A stretch of 64,000 nucleotides of DNA from Agelas oroides (GCA_949130485.1 OX422192.1:7541085-7605084), one strand, 5' to 3'; positions 22,801 to 57,564 are shown, counted from the first letter of the stretch. Notes: generated by a model not told the origin, from the letters alone. Made by a program: numbers and translations.

Positions 22801-24305
22801 CTCACAGCAGTAGATCCCTTCCACTCCACCTCTTCTGCGGTGCATACGTACCACCATCTGACCTCTGGTTCTGTAGAAGTCCCACTTCTCTGTAACATTA
22901 ACAACCACACTGGGTACTCTAGTTCCATTGGGGAAGTACCAGTTTCCTAAGACAGGTCCACTAGTATAATGAGCATGACAACAAGCAGTTTGGTTAGTTA
23001 AGCAGAGTAGGGCATCATCATTCAGTTCACCAATATCCTCCAGGGTCACAATACTGTTGTTCTGGTATGTTGTATTTCTGAGTGAGAACCAGACATCACC
23101 TGCACCTGGGAAGGAAGAGATACCAATGTCATAATGGTATGTATTGGAAACTATAGTTCTATATCTAAAACTGAGAACAGACAAAGGGGGAGCAGTGATC
23201 TCCTATTGGGATGTGCTATTGGCATGTGCTGAGCGTAGATGTTGTGAGGGAATGACGCTATTGTGCTGCTGTTCACCATATTTTCTTTTAAAAGATACAT
23301 TTTGAGCAAATAGCATAGCTCAACAGTTGTCTTGGTATCCGCTTTGGTATCCGCTTCGGCATGTGCTTCGGCATGTGCTGAGCGTAGATGTTGTGAGGGA
23401 ATGACGCTATTGTGCTGCTGTTCACCATATTTTCTTTTAAAGGATACATTTTGAGCAAATAGCAGTTCAACAGTTGCCTTGGTATCTGCTTCGGCTGGAT
23501 CCCTGGCAGCTCAGCCTTAAGCACTCGAACTCAGCCACTGAGTTGCCAAGTGACTTGGTAGCTCAGTTGGTTAGAGCATGGCAGGCCATTTGCCAGGTTG
23601 CAGGTTCAAGTCCCTCCCTGAGTTACTGTCTTTTTTCCCCTCTTTATTTTCTCGTCTTTATTCCTCACCTTTCTCTCTGACTTTGGCTTAGGTTAAGGTC
23701 TGACTGTCAGGTCTGGAGCATGTTAATATCTGAGCCTCATGCGCCTCGCTCTTCGCGCTCGCTGCACCCCCCCCCCCCCCCCCCCCCTGAATGCCAGTCA
23801 GACCCTCTTACCAAATGAGCAACTGGAGATCTGGCATTGGAGCAAAAGACTGGATAACCATAGACACAGTGTTTGATCCTCAGGCTGAATCTCTTGTATA
23901 GAGTCCAGTAACTCTGTGTGGTTAGTACCATATAGTACATCCAAGTACAACTAACTCTGCAAATCATCTCTCAGCATTAATTGGCATGGCTTCTCTCTAG
24001 TTCTGATGGCACATGCAAGTGCCGCATGGTTACAACAGAAAGTGCTTTGGTACTTTAAAGTGGCCACTCTACTAATTATAGTGGAGGGCAAGCATTACCT
24101 TGTTGCGAGTGACCAAGGTCAAAGGTCATTAGTAGCAGCCCCACGAGGTACAATATCTGTATAATAAAGAGAAACAACTCACAATGACAACCTACCTGGC
24201 CTGCCCTAAGAAAACACAGTTACTACCTAAAACAGGTAGAGACATGCACTTGATCAACAGCAGCAGAAATCGGAATGAGAAAGCAGCCAGGAATGGAGTT
24301 CCCAT
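9268..24305 (-). CDS. RTK gene 2: signal peptide, six Ig-like domains, TM, DDR-like tyrosine kinase
   Basis: Complete gene model on the minus strand: leader 24227-24305, IgA 22740-23105, IgB 20971-21321, IgC 19369-19719, IgD 18209-18550, IgE 15959-16309, IgF 11459-11833, TM-kinase exon 9268-10838. Every junction is GT-AG and phase 1. The joined reading frame is 3786 bases, about 1261 residues with no internal stop. Predicted product: type I receptor with six extracellular Ig-like domains, a short linker, one TM helix, an NPxY/YxxP-rich juxtamembrane region and an active kinase. Ig-domain RTKs with polymorphic Ig domains are known from sponges (Geodia cydonium), so a role in self/non-self or adhesion signalling is plausible but inferred. 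IgB, IgC and IgD appear to be recent additions relative to gene 1, and some transcripts may use only subsets. Confidence 0.85.
11284..11400 (-). pseudogene. Truncated Ig-like exon remnant
   Basis: Only the 3' third of an Ig exon remains: RGGVEGIYRCEIPD through TIYIGVYS can be read, followed by VNMC instead of the conserved AST and without the usual CTG|GTGAGT donor. The 5' part is replaced by unrelated sequence that soon runs into the IgF 3' flank (11404 onward). It lies 3' of IgF in transcript order and is probably a relic of unequal crossing-over. Confidence 0.75.
11459..11833 (-). CDS. Ig-like domain exon IgF (gene 2)
   Basis: Symmetrical phase 1-1 exon of 375 bp, the longest of the set, with a seven-to-nine-residue insertion (VANETSREE) before the WDIYRTR strand. 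It opens with DDVWFSLRG and keeps LLCLT, ACC, NWFFPNGT, RMHRRRGGVEG and YRCEIPD. It is membrane-proximal and the counterpart of Ig1 in gene 1, with which its flanking intron sequence (11404-11460 and 11890-12040) is closely similar. Confidence 0.86.
12372..12708. repeat. 83-bp tandem repeat, four units (fifth copy at 14700-14790)
   Basis: Units start with ACCAGGGCT at 12372, 12451, 12534, 12617 and 12700; the last three spacings are exactly 83 bp. Each contains TTTGTACAGCCAGCTG and GCACCCACCCACCTCCCCCTG. A further, more diverged unit begins at 14700, beyond the 1991-bp element, so the element split the array. The apparent 92-69-aa proline/cysteine-rich ORFs are by-products of the repeat. Confidence 0.9.
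12715..13800. repeat. 1.1-kb foldback (long inverted repeat)
   Basis: The two halves are near reverse complements around a centre at about 13240. For example, GGCTAAGGGGTTAAAGTACG at 12761-12780 matches the complement at 13731-13750, and CCAAACTTGTTTTATG at 13468-13483 matches the complement at about 12976-12990. Arms are about 500 bp with scattered mismatches. Such a structure would form a long hairpin in intron RNA. Confidence 0.85.
14143..14397 (+). pseudogene. Zinc-ribbon-like ORF fragment inside the mobile element
   Basis: Reading from ATG at 14143, MPPTKVCPQCKAATVPVRR then CERCDHVF shows two CxxC pairs spaced like a small zinc ribbon, followed by a basic stretch. The frame closes at 14295, while an overlapping frame continues with another basic segment (KSTRKAKDKLHKACERV) to 14395, suggesting one frameshift. 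It lies within inverted repeats carrying CCCTCGGCGC (13820 and, in complement, 14590), so it is probably a degenerate mobile-element ORF, not a host gene. The function is not recognised. Confidence 0.35.
15959..16309 (-). CDS. Ig-like domain exon IgE (gene 2)
   Basis: Symmetrical phase 1-1 exon of 351 bp beginning AAVLRGIPYQNNS. It keeps ALLCIT, ACC, NWFFPNGT, RMNRRRGGVEG and YHCEIPD. It is very close to IgB and IgC, and its 3' flank is paralogous to the Ig2 flank of gene 1. It is the likely parent of the amplified cassettes. Confidence 0.87.
17078..17432. mobile_element. Foldback element, copy 1 of 4 in Ig-cassette introns
   Basis: Ends GGCTGTCTCGAATC...GGACT at the left and AGTCCACCGATTCCAGACAGCC at the right form terminal inverted repeats; subterminal GGAATACTGGAATGACCTTTG and its complement extend the foldback. 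Direct repeats CTAAAAGC border it, and the uninterrupted site GCCTAAAAGCCAC exists in gene 1 near 5856. A poly-G run (17287-17302) lies in the middle. Copies at about 18858-19232, 20457-20835 and 22217-22603 occupy the same position in the other cassettes. Confidence 0.75.
17490..18132. mobile_element. About 640-bp insertion upstream of IgD
   Basis: In the other cassettes TTGCTACAAGTGTTGCC is continuous; here it is split between TTGCTAC (17489) and AACAAGTGTTGCC (18131). The inserted DNA is GC-rich with short near-repeats (ATGTGCCTCACGCA at 17511 and ATGTGCCTCACGCT at 18108) and small ORFs of no recognised family, for example one at 17550-17684 beginning MAKRGRDD. It is probably a mobile element of unknown class. 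Confidence 0.5.
18209..18550 (-). CDS. Ig-like domain exon IgD (gene 2)
   Basis: Symmetrical phase 1-1 exon of 342 bp starting AAVLRGRPCQNNS (an extra cysteine in place of Y). It keeps ALLCLT, ACC, NWYFPNGS, YMHRRRGGEEG and YRCEIPD. It combines the AAVLRG opening of IgB/C/E with an interior closer to IgF (KKNALGNW), suggesting recombination or gene conversion between cassettes. Confidence 0.85.
18858..19232. mobile_element. Foldback element, copy 2 in Ig-cassette introns
   Basis: Same element as 17078-17432, with GGCTGTCTTGAATCGGTGGAC at the left end, the complementary right end, and CTAAAAGC on both sides. Confidence 0.75.
19369..19719 (-). CDS. Ig-like domain exon IgC (gene 2)
   Basis: Symmetrical phase 1-1 exon of 351 bp, acceptor CTTCCTTTCCAG. 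It is nearly identical to IgB and IgE, differing at a few positions: YCCEIPD here against YHCEIPD, and TQIIYIG against TQTIYIG. All Ig landmarks are intact. Confidence 0.88.
20457..20835. mobile_element. Foldback element, copy 3 in Ig-cassette introns
   Basis: Same element and same relative position as the copies at 17078, 18858 and 22217, so it was amplified together with the cassette and did not insert independently. Confidence 0.75.
20971..21321 (-). CDS. Ig-like domain exon IgB (gene 2)
   Basis: Symmetrical phase 1-1 exon of 351 bp, the closest relative of IgC and IgE. It carries VANDTS where IgC and IgE have VANHTS, and GVCSAST where the others read GVYSAST, which adds a cysteine at the domain boundary. 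Other landmarks (ALLCIT, NWFFPNGT, RMNRRRGG, YHCEIPD) are intact. Confidence 0.88.
22217..22603. mobile_element. Foldback element, copy 4, with Ig-exon scrap inside
   Basis: Same element as the other three. At 22309-22340 it contains CACCAATGTCCTCCAGGATC, a minus-strand fragment of an Ig exon (reads as SIVILEDIG), in place of the element's normal interior. This patch is absent from the other copies. Confidence 0.65.
22740..23105 (-). CDS. Ig-like domain exon IgA (gene 2), membrane-distal
   Basis: Symmetrical phase 1-1 exon of 366 bp, acceptor CTTCCTTCCCAG, first Ig exon after the leader. It opens AGDVWFSLRNTTYQNNS like Ig3 of gene 1 and so corresponds to it. It keeps ALLCLT, ACC, NWYFPNGT, RMHRRRGGVEG and YCCEIPD, plus a sequon NVT in the insertion VVNVTEKWD. 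Confidence 0.87.
23106..24226 (-). other. First intron of RTK gene 2, with repeats and a tRNA-like sequence
   Basis: A direct duplication of about 125-130 bp (GTGCTGAGCGTAGATGTTGTG at 23225 and 23376) is followed by a tRNA-like stretch (23548-23620) and a C(22+) run at about 23766-23788. The block at 23935-24090 is homologous to the 230-250-bp repeat upstream of gene 1. No coding exon is seen. Confidence 0.6.
23548..23625 (+). repeat. tRNA-like sequence (SINE head or tRNA relic)
   Basis: GGTAGCTCAGTTGGTTAGAGC gives a perfect D-arm/A-box, TGGCA-GGCCATT-TGCCA a perfect anticodon arm, and GGTTCAAGTCC a B-box. The T-stem and acceptor stem do not pair, and the base before the would-be anticodon is G, not T. 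It is therefore not a functional tRNA; a tRNA-derived SINE or relic is likely. Confidence 0.6.
24227..24305 (-). CDS. Signal-peptide exon of RTK gene 2
   Basis: ATG at 24305 opens MGTPFLAAFSFRFLLLLIK, a typical secretory leader with a hydrophobic core, and continues CMSLPVL to a phase-1 donor TTTTAG|GTAGTAA. That is exactly the phase needed to join IgA. The 79-bp length gives 26 codons plus one base. No AG acceptor lies close upstream, so this may be the first exon or may be preceded by an untranslated exon. The conserved block at 24610-24720 (ATGGATGCTGCTGCTGGGC then a GTGAGT donor) is a candidate for that. The match of phase, polarity, hydrophobicity and position makes the call good, but no transcript supports it here. 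Confidence 0.72.
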
Positions 24306-24431
24306 CAGGCCAAGTGACAGGAGCGGGGACAGAGGTAGCAGTGTGATTGAAACAACCAAATAGTTTGGTGAGCACAGGCTTGCCCTTCAATGGCATACGT
24401 GCGTGCAGAAAGCCTCATGCAAAGCACCACT

Positions 24432-24435
24432 ATTT

Positions 24436-24470
<35 letters not shown>
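24432..24470. repeat. (GTT)n microsatellite
   Basis: About 12 consecutive GTT units in the 5' flank of RTK gene 2; absent from the paralogous gene 1 flank. Confidence 0.9.
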
Positions 24471-24831
24471 ATTTATTTACTACCAAAATGATTCTCCATG
24501 CAACCACAGTCTGAGAGCTACAATTATCACTACCATACCTCTACATATTTTCACATAAATATAACATTACGAAACTGTACGGTATACGTTACCAGGGCGG
24601 TTCGACTCCACTTGATGGTGACGAACTCCATTATGGGGTGTAGCTATACTGTAGGATTGGTAACTCACTCTGAGCCCAGCAGCAGCATCCATGGCTCGAT
24701 CTGTATCCTGCTTATCGAGTTTGGTGCGAGTATAATACGGTACTTACGGAGGTTCACATTCGCATGCGGCAATTAGCCTCGTCCCCAGGCCGCTCCCAGA
24801 TTTTATCTCGCAGCCGTAGAGAAAAATCGCC

Positions 24832-25410
24832 TGGTACTGTCACGTTAAATTTGGACCCCCGTAAAATACGTTCCCCCCGGAACGAATATTTCAGAACAAC
24901 CGCGAAATATTTGGACCTACCCTGAAAAAATTGTTCCCCCTTCCATGTGTGCAAGTGTACCACCGTCTACTAAGCTGGAAAGCCGCTTGTTTAACTTGTG
25001 CCAATTGTGAGTAGATATCCTATGTCCATTTCAAGAATTGATGTGATATCTGTAGCTGTGCAACAATGCCAGAGGCTACAACAGCGTCGGCATCCGATTC
25101 GGTAGCGTGGAGATCGCCGAGAAGATGAACTACTGATTCACCGTATTCAGAATGGAAGCTACCTTCCTGGCTTTAGTTAGACAGGTATTTTAGCCTTCAC
25201 GATTGTATGGTGAGCCTAAGCAGCACCTTGAATCAGTCTTCACCAGACGTGAACACTTGATATTAACTTGCTTGGATCTATGGGGGTCCGAATATTTCAT
25301 CGGAGTCCTTATATTTAAGTTCCAGGGGGTCCATATTTTTCGGCTTTTACTGAAAAATTAGTTCCGGGGGTCCATTTTAGGGGGGGTCCGTTTTTATCAT
25401 GACAGTACCA
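24832..25410. mobile_element. 579-bp foldback element
   Basis: Left end TGGTACTGTCACGTTAAAT and right end complementary (ATCATGACAGTACCA). GGACCCCC motifs follow inward at both ends, as do GTTCCCCCCGGAAC-type subterminal palindromes. No ORF longer than about 70 codons. It separates the RTK locus from the repeat-rich block. Confidence 0.75.
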
Positions 25411-25420
25411 TTACTACGTC

Positions 25421-25930
25421 ATGGACCGGAGTCATAAAATTTTGGGGCCCCCGTTAGAATGGGGCCCCATGGGGTCCCATATTATTAACATTATGGGGCC
25501 CCCATCGGGATTTTGGGAGCCCCTTTGAACTTGCGCTTTTGGCGAGGCGGGAAATAGCGTTTTCTACTCAATTTTCGGCAGCTCCCCTCAGCGCCGAAGG
25601 CAGCTACGGTGACGAAGATCTGGCGTGCAGTACCAGGGTCTTGTAGCTCCCCGATGGTGCAAAAATCTTGCCGAAAGATGCTTCAGAGAAGGAAGAAGAA
25701 ACGACGTCCGAAAATACATAACTCGTAGCCGATTATCGAATGTTTCGGACTGTTACAATAAATCACTTCTAGCGCAAGCCGGAATTGACGCTCGAGCCCC
25801 ATTTTTCAGTTACCAGATTCAGTGGACCCGGTGACATAAAATTTGGGGCCCCCATGAGATTGGGCCCCTCCCGGCCCCAATCTCCCGGTAACATGGGGCC
25901 CCCATCGTGAACCTGGGGCCCCCCTTTCAG
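25421..25930. repeat. GGGGCCC-rich palindromic repeat region
   Basis: Clusters of TTGGGGCCCCCRT and ATGGGGCCCCATGGGG at 25440-25520 and 25840-25925 bracket about 320 bp of unrelated sequence. Related clusters occur at 29970-30100 and 30780-30860, so they look like the ends of a dispersed element. The ends are self-complementary G/C runs, which makes element boundaries hard to fix. Confidence 0.5.
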
Positions 25931-27590
25931 CGATCGCTTTACGCTCTGTCAGCACGTGTCAATGCCAGTGCAAAAGGTGCTGAAGCATCAGTGCATCATG
26001 GATTTACATACAGGCAGCATTTTGCTTGTGGCATGACTACTTATAGGGCGTCGGTTTCGAAGAGCCGCATGATAATCGTAAGGACGAGAACCTGCGAAAA
26101 CGAACAAAAGTTTTCCGGCTGTTGTTTGTATTCAGTTATGACATGTATAGCAAATTTCATTGTGTTCTTGTAATTCTATTTTCATTTACACTTGTATTTC
26201 TACACTCATATCTACCTTACCATGTACAGTAATAGCCCGTCCGTCCACCATGCATGCATGATAGCGGTTTGGATGTAAGCAAGGCATATGATACAGTCTG
26301 GCGTGAAGGGTTGTGGAGGAAAATGCAGCAGTACGGGGTAGAGGAGAAGTTTGTCCGCATCTGTAGAGGATTGTATAAAGGGATTGAAGCAAGTGTGGTG
26401 TTGGAAGGGGAACAGTCAAGATGGTTTCCGGTTGAAACAGGGTTACGCCAAGGTTGCCCATTGTCACCGCTGTTATACAGCATATACGTAATGGACATGA
26501 TGAAGCAGTTGGAAGAAAAGGGTTTGGGAGTGATAATGGATGGAATTTGGTGTGGAGGTCTGATGTATGCGGATGACATTGTACTGTTAGCAGAGACAGG
26601 TGATGAATTGCAGGAAATGCTGGATGTGGTGGGTCACTATGCACAGGAGTGGAGGTTTCGTTTCAATGCACGGAAGAGCAAAACGATGGTAGTTGGAGCA
26701 AATAGTGAAGAGAGCTGGTCGATTAACGGAGAGCAAATGGAAGAAGTGATAGCATTCAAATACCTAGGTGTTTGGCTGGATCGGAAGATGAGAGGGAATG
26801 TGCAAATGGAGAGAATGAGAGAGAAGGCTGAGGAGTGGGCAGGAAGGACCGAGTGGATGAGTCGAGTTAATGGCCAGATAGAGATAGAACGAGGAAGGTT
26901 GGTATGGGAACTTCTGGCTCGTCCAAGCATTGAACATGCAGCAAGTGTATGGTGGACAGGAGGAAAGGTAGCCAGCAAGCGGTTAGAAGCTGTCCAGGAC
27001 AGGGTTGGCAGGAAGCTACTTGGAGCAAGCAGGTCTGTGGCGGGAGTGGCAGTACGAGGAGACCTAGGGTGGAAGAAGCTAGAGGAAAGGAGGGAAGAGA
27101 AGAAGGTGCTTTATGGAAGGAGGGGAGAGGCTTGATGACAGTAGGTTGGTCAAAATGATAATGGAGAAGATGCAGGATTGTGGAAGTGTTAGCTGGCAGG
27201 GTGAGTATGATCTGTTGTTAAGGAAGTATGGGTTGGAAGGTAGTGAGACAGGGTCAGCAAAGGAATGGAAAGAGAGGGTTCATGAGAAAAACTGCAGGGA
27301 TTGGATGGAAGAAATAGAAGGAAAAAGTAGCCTGAAGTGGTATCAGATGGTGAAGGAAGAGGCAGGATTGGAGGAGTACACAAGGTCTTTGGTAGGTCAG
27401 GAAGGGGTAAGGCTCCGGTTTAGGCTGAGAACAGGATCAGCAGGCCTCTTCGAGGACAAAAAGCGGTGTAGGATGTGTGATGATGAAAGGTGCGTGTTGT
27501 GTAACAGTTGCGAAGTAGAGGATGTGGAACACTTTCTGGTGAGATGCGAGGAGTTTAGGTGGGAGAGGCAGGACTTGCTAGAGAAGATAA

Positions 27591-28279
27591 CAGTGGCGGA
27601 TTTAGGGGGGGTAAGGGGGGTGCAAATGCACCCCCCTTTGGCGGCTAGTAATGTATTTTGCGTACATAATTCCACGAGTCCATCAAATGATTATGCAGCA
27701 GTGGCATGCAGCGACAACAACCAGGCACAGTTACACACTCACGTATCAGTTCCTTACTGATCTCCAGACGTTTGACTAGGCCTAGAGTTGCTTCGAGATA
27801 TTCAGTTCGGCCCGAGGGGTCCGTCACGGCGCGCCTCGGCGTACGAGATTTCGAAATCCACTGGATTTCACGTGGATTTCGGATTTCAGAGTGGATTTCT
27901 GGATTTCATAGTGGATTTCTGGATTTCAGTTAGGATTTCTGCCGACAGGTTTCTTCTTGTATGTTTTGTATGTTCTTGGATATTTTAGTTATAGTTCCCA
28001 GCTTAGCAAAATTTATTAGTTAGTTGTAGTTTTGGTTAACTAAATGTTAAAAAGGCCATACTAAAATGTATTTAGTTAAAGTTATAGTTAACTAAAACAA
28101 CACTGTCGGACCGTGTACGAGATTTCTTTTGTGACGGACCCCTCGGTTCGGCCTTCCAGCTATATCGTATGAATGCGTTCACGTGACCGAAAGTGGGCGA
28201 GGTAACCCAAAAAATTTTCCGGCGCGCAAAGCGCGCCGGTGACTGAACCCCCCTTTCTAAATTTCTAGATCCGCCACTG
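27591..28279. mobile_element. 689-bp DNA element inside the LINE
   Basis: Terminal inverted repeats CAGTGGCGGATTTAGGGGG and CCCCCCTTT...GATCCGCCACTG, with a 5-bp direct repeat GATAA on both sides (27586-27590, 28280-28284). Removal of the element plus one GATAA gives back the uninterrupted LINE frame, which proves the boundaries. The CAGTGGCGGAT terminus resembles hAT elements, but hAT duplications are 8 bp, so the class is uncertain. It contains a further nested element. Confidence 0.85.
27813..28145. mobile_element. 333-bp element nested in the 689-bp element
   Basis: Inverted ends CGAGGGGTCCGTCAC and GTGACGGACCCCTCG with an 8-bp direct repeat GTTCGGCC (27805-27812, 28146-28153), consistent with a hAT-type insertion. 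The interior has a run of degenerate GTGGATTTC units (27860-27940) and no ORF of note. Confidence 0.85.
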
Positions 28280-28674
28280 GATAAGGCAGATGGAAGGAAC
28301 ACAAGAGTGGAAAGATGAGTATGGAAGGGTGGGGGATGAGGGAAAGATGGCACTGCTGTTGGGGAGGAGTGTAAAGAGTTTGGAGAGGGAAGTGGGAGAT
28401 AGAGTGGATGAGTGTGTTATGGAGGAATTGAGGAAGTGGTGGCAGAGGAGGAAGGAACTGGTTTACGGTGGAAGTCCCCATGAACCTGGACCCCTATAAC
28501 CCCCAAACTCGGCCCCCCTTAACCATCAATAACCATGTCATGGTAGTCATAATTATTCAATTACCCAGTTTGTATCAAGTGCTGTATCTGTACTACATCT
28601 GTGCTGTACTAGTATAGCTACTACCATGCTCATGTACCTGTGATGGCCCAAACGGGCTCAACTATTCCAATTAA

Positions 28675-29680
28675 GGTGGCACGGTACCCTGTATTTTCAA
28701 GGTCAACAAACCTGGAATCCAAGTTGATAGTCTTCTTTGTCTTGTTAAAATTTTAGCGCACAGTCCGTTTTGGGAGTCTCAAACCGTTCACGGTCCGTAA
28801 AATTGGGGATTTTCCCCATTTCCTGTCGGCATTGGCATCCAATAATCAGTTTATAATTAAGTTAGTTAAGATGTGGCCTGGCGGCACCCTTCATGTGGTG
28901 CTCGGAACTTTGAAGATAAGCTTAGATCGACTTAAAAAAAAAAAAAAAAGAGAAGGAGTTTAGTAGAGTGCTGTAGTGTCAGTAGCTGTGAGTAGTGCGT
29001 GATGCCTGCTTGTGAAAGCAAGCTTGTGTCTAGAAGCAGCAGAAAGGCCACAGTGGCCAAGACTGTATTTGTTGAGTAGGCCCAGGTCTCGCGGCCGTAT
29101 GCCTAGTCTAGTTGGTGACCGTGGCCAGGTGCTTCGAGTGCTGAGCTGGGCTTTAACTAGAATACGCAATTTATCGTTTGTGCTACAGTCTGACAGACAA
29201 GGGAGCTGAACGGTGGCTGTGTGTGGAACAGAGCCGTGAGTTGTTTAGCGACATAAGGGCGAGAGGTGGGGCTAGTAATGCTTGCTTCCACTCGTGAATG
29301 AGCCCCTCCCGTAGACAAGCTGTGAATTTTTCGAAATGTGCATTCATTTTGGTGCAGTCAAAGTTGTCCATTCCAAGAGTAGTGACAAACATGAGTCTAG
29401 CCTGACTTTGAGAGTAGCTTTGAACAAAAGCTGGCATAGATTGATTTGAGATACATTGGTGGTTGGGACGCTACCTACAGTGAGCGTGTAGATGCGTCCA
29501 TCGAGTGGCAATTTTGGGTTCATGAATATATTAATGAGCTACTAAAACCCTTTTTAAAATTAGGCAAAGCAAGATTGCCCTAAACCAAACCCTAACCCTG
29601 AAACTAGGAGTAACCCTGGTCCTGACTGTAACCCAAGTTTATGTTTTCGTTAACCTCCGCCGAGGGACGACCGTGCCACC
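28675..29680. mobile_element. 1006-bp TTAA-flanked DNA element
   Basis: Ends GGTGGCACGGT and its complement ACCGTGCCACC (one-base variation) are flanked by TTAA at 28671-28674 and 29681-29684, the target preference of piggyBac-like elements. The six terminal bases GGTGGC are shared with the element at 51570-52212. A poly-A run (28934-28950) and small ORFs occur inside; there is no recognisable transposase. Confidence 0.75.
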
Positions 29681-29684
29681 TTAA

Positions 29685-31320
29685 ATCATTAACATCATGT
29701 ACCTAACTGCGGCACCTACTTTGCCCATCTTAGACTACCAGTAGTATACTTAGCTAGCTAGGTGCTTAGTTATCGACATTGTGTGAACAAAAATGGCAAA
29801 AATGGAATACAGTAGGTCCACTCGATCCTCGGTCTCTTTCGCCTCTACAACTCAATCCTCGGTGACTCAGCCTCTATCCTCGGTCTCTCTACTATGATAA
29901 GGGCCCCCATTGCATGGAGTTTAATCTAGTAGCAGCCTATCTCACCAGTAGTATGTAGGCAGTTTGATATCAGAGGGGGGGGGCCATTCTCACGAAGGGG
30001 GCCCCATCTTACCGGTAAAGTAGGCCCCCCTGGGCCCCATCTTGCCGGTAAGATGGGGCTGGGGGGCCCCGATCAAGGGGGGCCCCCATTTTACCGTGAC
30101 TTGGTATAACCGATTATCTGCGTGGCTTATTTCTCCGTTTATGAGTGTCCGATTATTGGTGGTGTCCGAGTACCGATCGCTTACTCTATGTCAGACTATT
30201 CACCTACTTTTGAAGGATTCTTACCTTCCAAAAGCCTTTTCAATTTCACGTGTTTTGCATACACGCATGCTCATTCTCGTCCGATGATTGATGGGTTGAA
30301 CCTACTCGCTTCTTCACGCGACACTTGTCTCCGTCCAATAACAGAATTGCTGATAATTGGAGGTTAGGTAGAGTAAGGATAGCTGCAGCTGAAAACCAAG
30401 TTTGGTGGACAGTGCTGCCTCCCTCGCTTTATAGGACTTCGTCGTCCGCGAATCGGTAGTTTCGTCCGATGGTCACGACCATCGGACACCGCCTTTTATT
30501 GGGGCATAGCGTCCACATTCACTGGTCTATAAAGCTCAAATTTGGGGTGCACGTAGCAGTTGCATCAACCTACCTACTGAATCAGAAACAAGGGCCGTTG
30601 TTACTCCCATTCGTGCTATGCAGCCGTCCGATAATGTGGGGTGTCCGATAATTGATTGGTTACTCTAGTTCTTAAAAGTCTGTTTCATGTTAGATGTAGC
30701 CATACATTGTTAGGTCAACACACTCTACATAACTTCTACTTACAGTTAACCTCCATTAGAGTCACTGACTGTAACATGATGTATGGGGGCCCCAATCTCA
30801 CAAGGGGGGCCTCATATATTAGGGCCCCAAAATGTTAAAATTTTGGGACCCCAGGGCCCTAGAACGAAAGACGGGAACTCAGGGTAACTGGACCACAGTG
30901 ATGAGGAAACATGCAAAAAAAGTTCACATCTCACCGACTGACTGTTGATCATGACCTTAATTCCTGATGCAGTGCTTATAAGTTCATGCAGGCACTTTCC
31001 TTACTAAAAACATTACAGTTGAAATGTCTGTAAAAGTCCTGTCTTTCTTAGAGTTTAAATTAAGAGTGAACCCTCTTTTGATTATTCACTTCTTTGGAAC
31101 AACAAACCTCATATCCATGCTTGGAGTTTTGCTCAGTCATAGATTATACCATCACATGGTGACAAAATACAAACTCCAACACACCAATGCACAGAAACAA
31201 TTAATCATTGTGGTAAAATAGGAAGGCTAAAACTGGGAACTAACTACATGATTGTGCCATACGCACACAATAGCATTTCACAATTCCACACTCCTTTACA
31301 GCAGTCTCCCCCGGTGCTAG
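29685..31320. other. Intergenic repeat region, 3' flank of TMEM63 gene
   Basis: No host exon is seen. GGGGCCC-rich clusters at 29970-30100 and 30780-30860 bracket about 700 bp containing repeated GTCCGATAATTGGTGGTGTCCG-type phrases (30140-30170, 30355, 30630-30660). Short ORFs in this block are not recognised as any family. Sequence nearest 31320 should be the 3' UTR of the minus-strand channel gene. Confidence 0.45.

Positions 31321-57564
<26,244 letters not shown>

Larger units (their letters stand above)
26254..28499 (+). mobile_element. 5'-truncated non-LTR retrotransposon (LINE), interrupted
   Basis: The reading frame starts inside the reverse transcriptase domain: LDVSKAYDTVW (first catalytic Asp), GLRQGCPLSPLLYSIY, and the hallmark YADDIVLLAE at about 26566-26595, then thumb-like sequence (KYLGVWLD). 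The frame shifts by one near 27110-27135 and continues with a C-terminal cysteine/histidine cluster (CRMCDDERCVLCNSC with EHFLVRCEE), a zinc-binding tail common in LINE ORF2 proteins. A 689-bp DNA element at 27591-28279 interrupts it, after which the same frame resumes (28285-28497) to the stop. The 5' UTR, ORF1, endonuclease and first RT motifs are missing, so it is a dead copy. The clade is not assigned. Confidence 0.9.

Noticed and set aside
23548..23625. Functional tRNA gene (apparent CCA anticodon)
   Set aside because: D-arm and anticodon arm pair, but acceptor and T stems do not and the invariant T before the anticodon is missing.
26254..27135. Host gene encoding a reverse transcriptase-related protein
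   Set aside because: Frame disruption, 5' truncation and an internal transposon show it is a dead LINE copy.
29578..29640. Telomere-like CCCTAACCC wording
   Set aside because: Only one or two imperfect units inside a TTAA-flanked element; not an interstitial telomere array.
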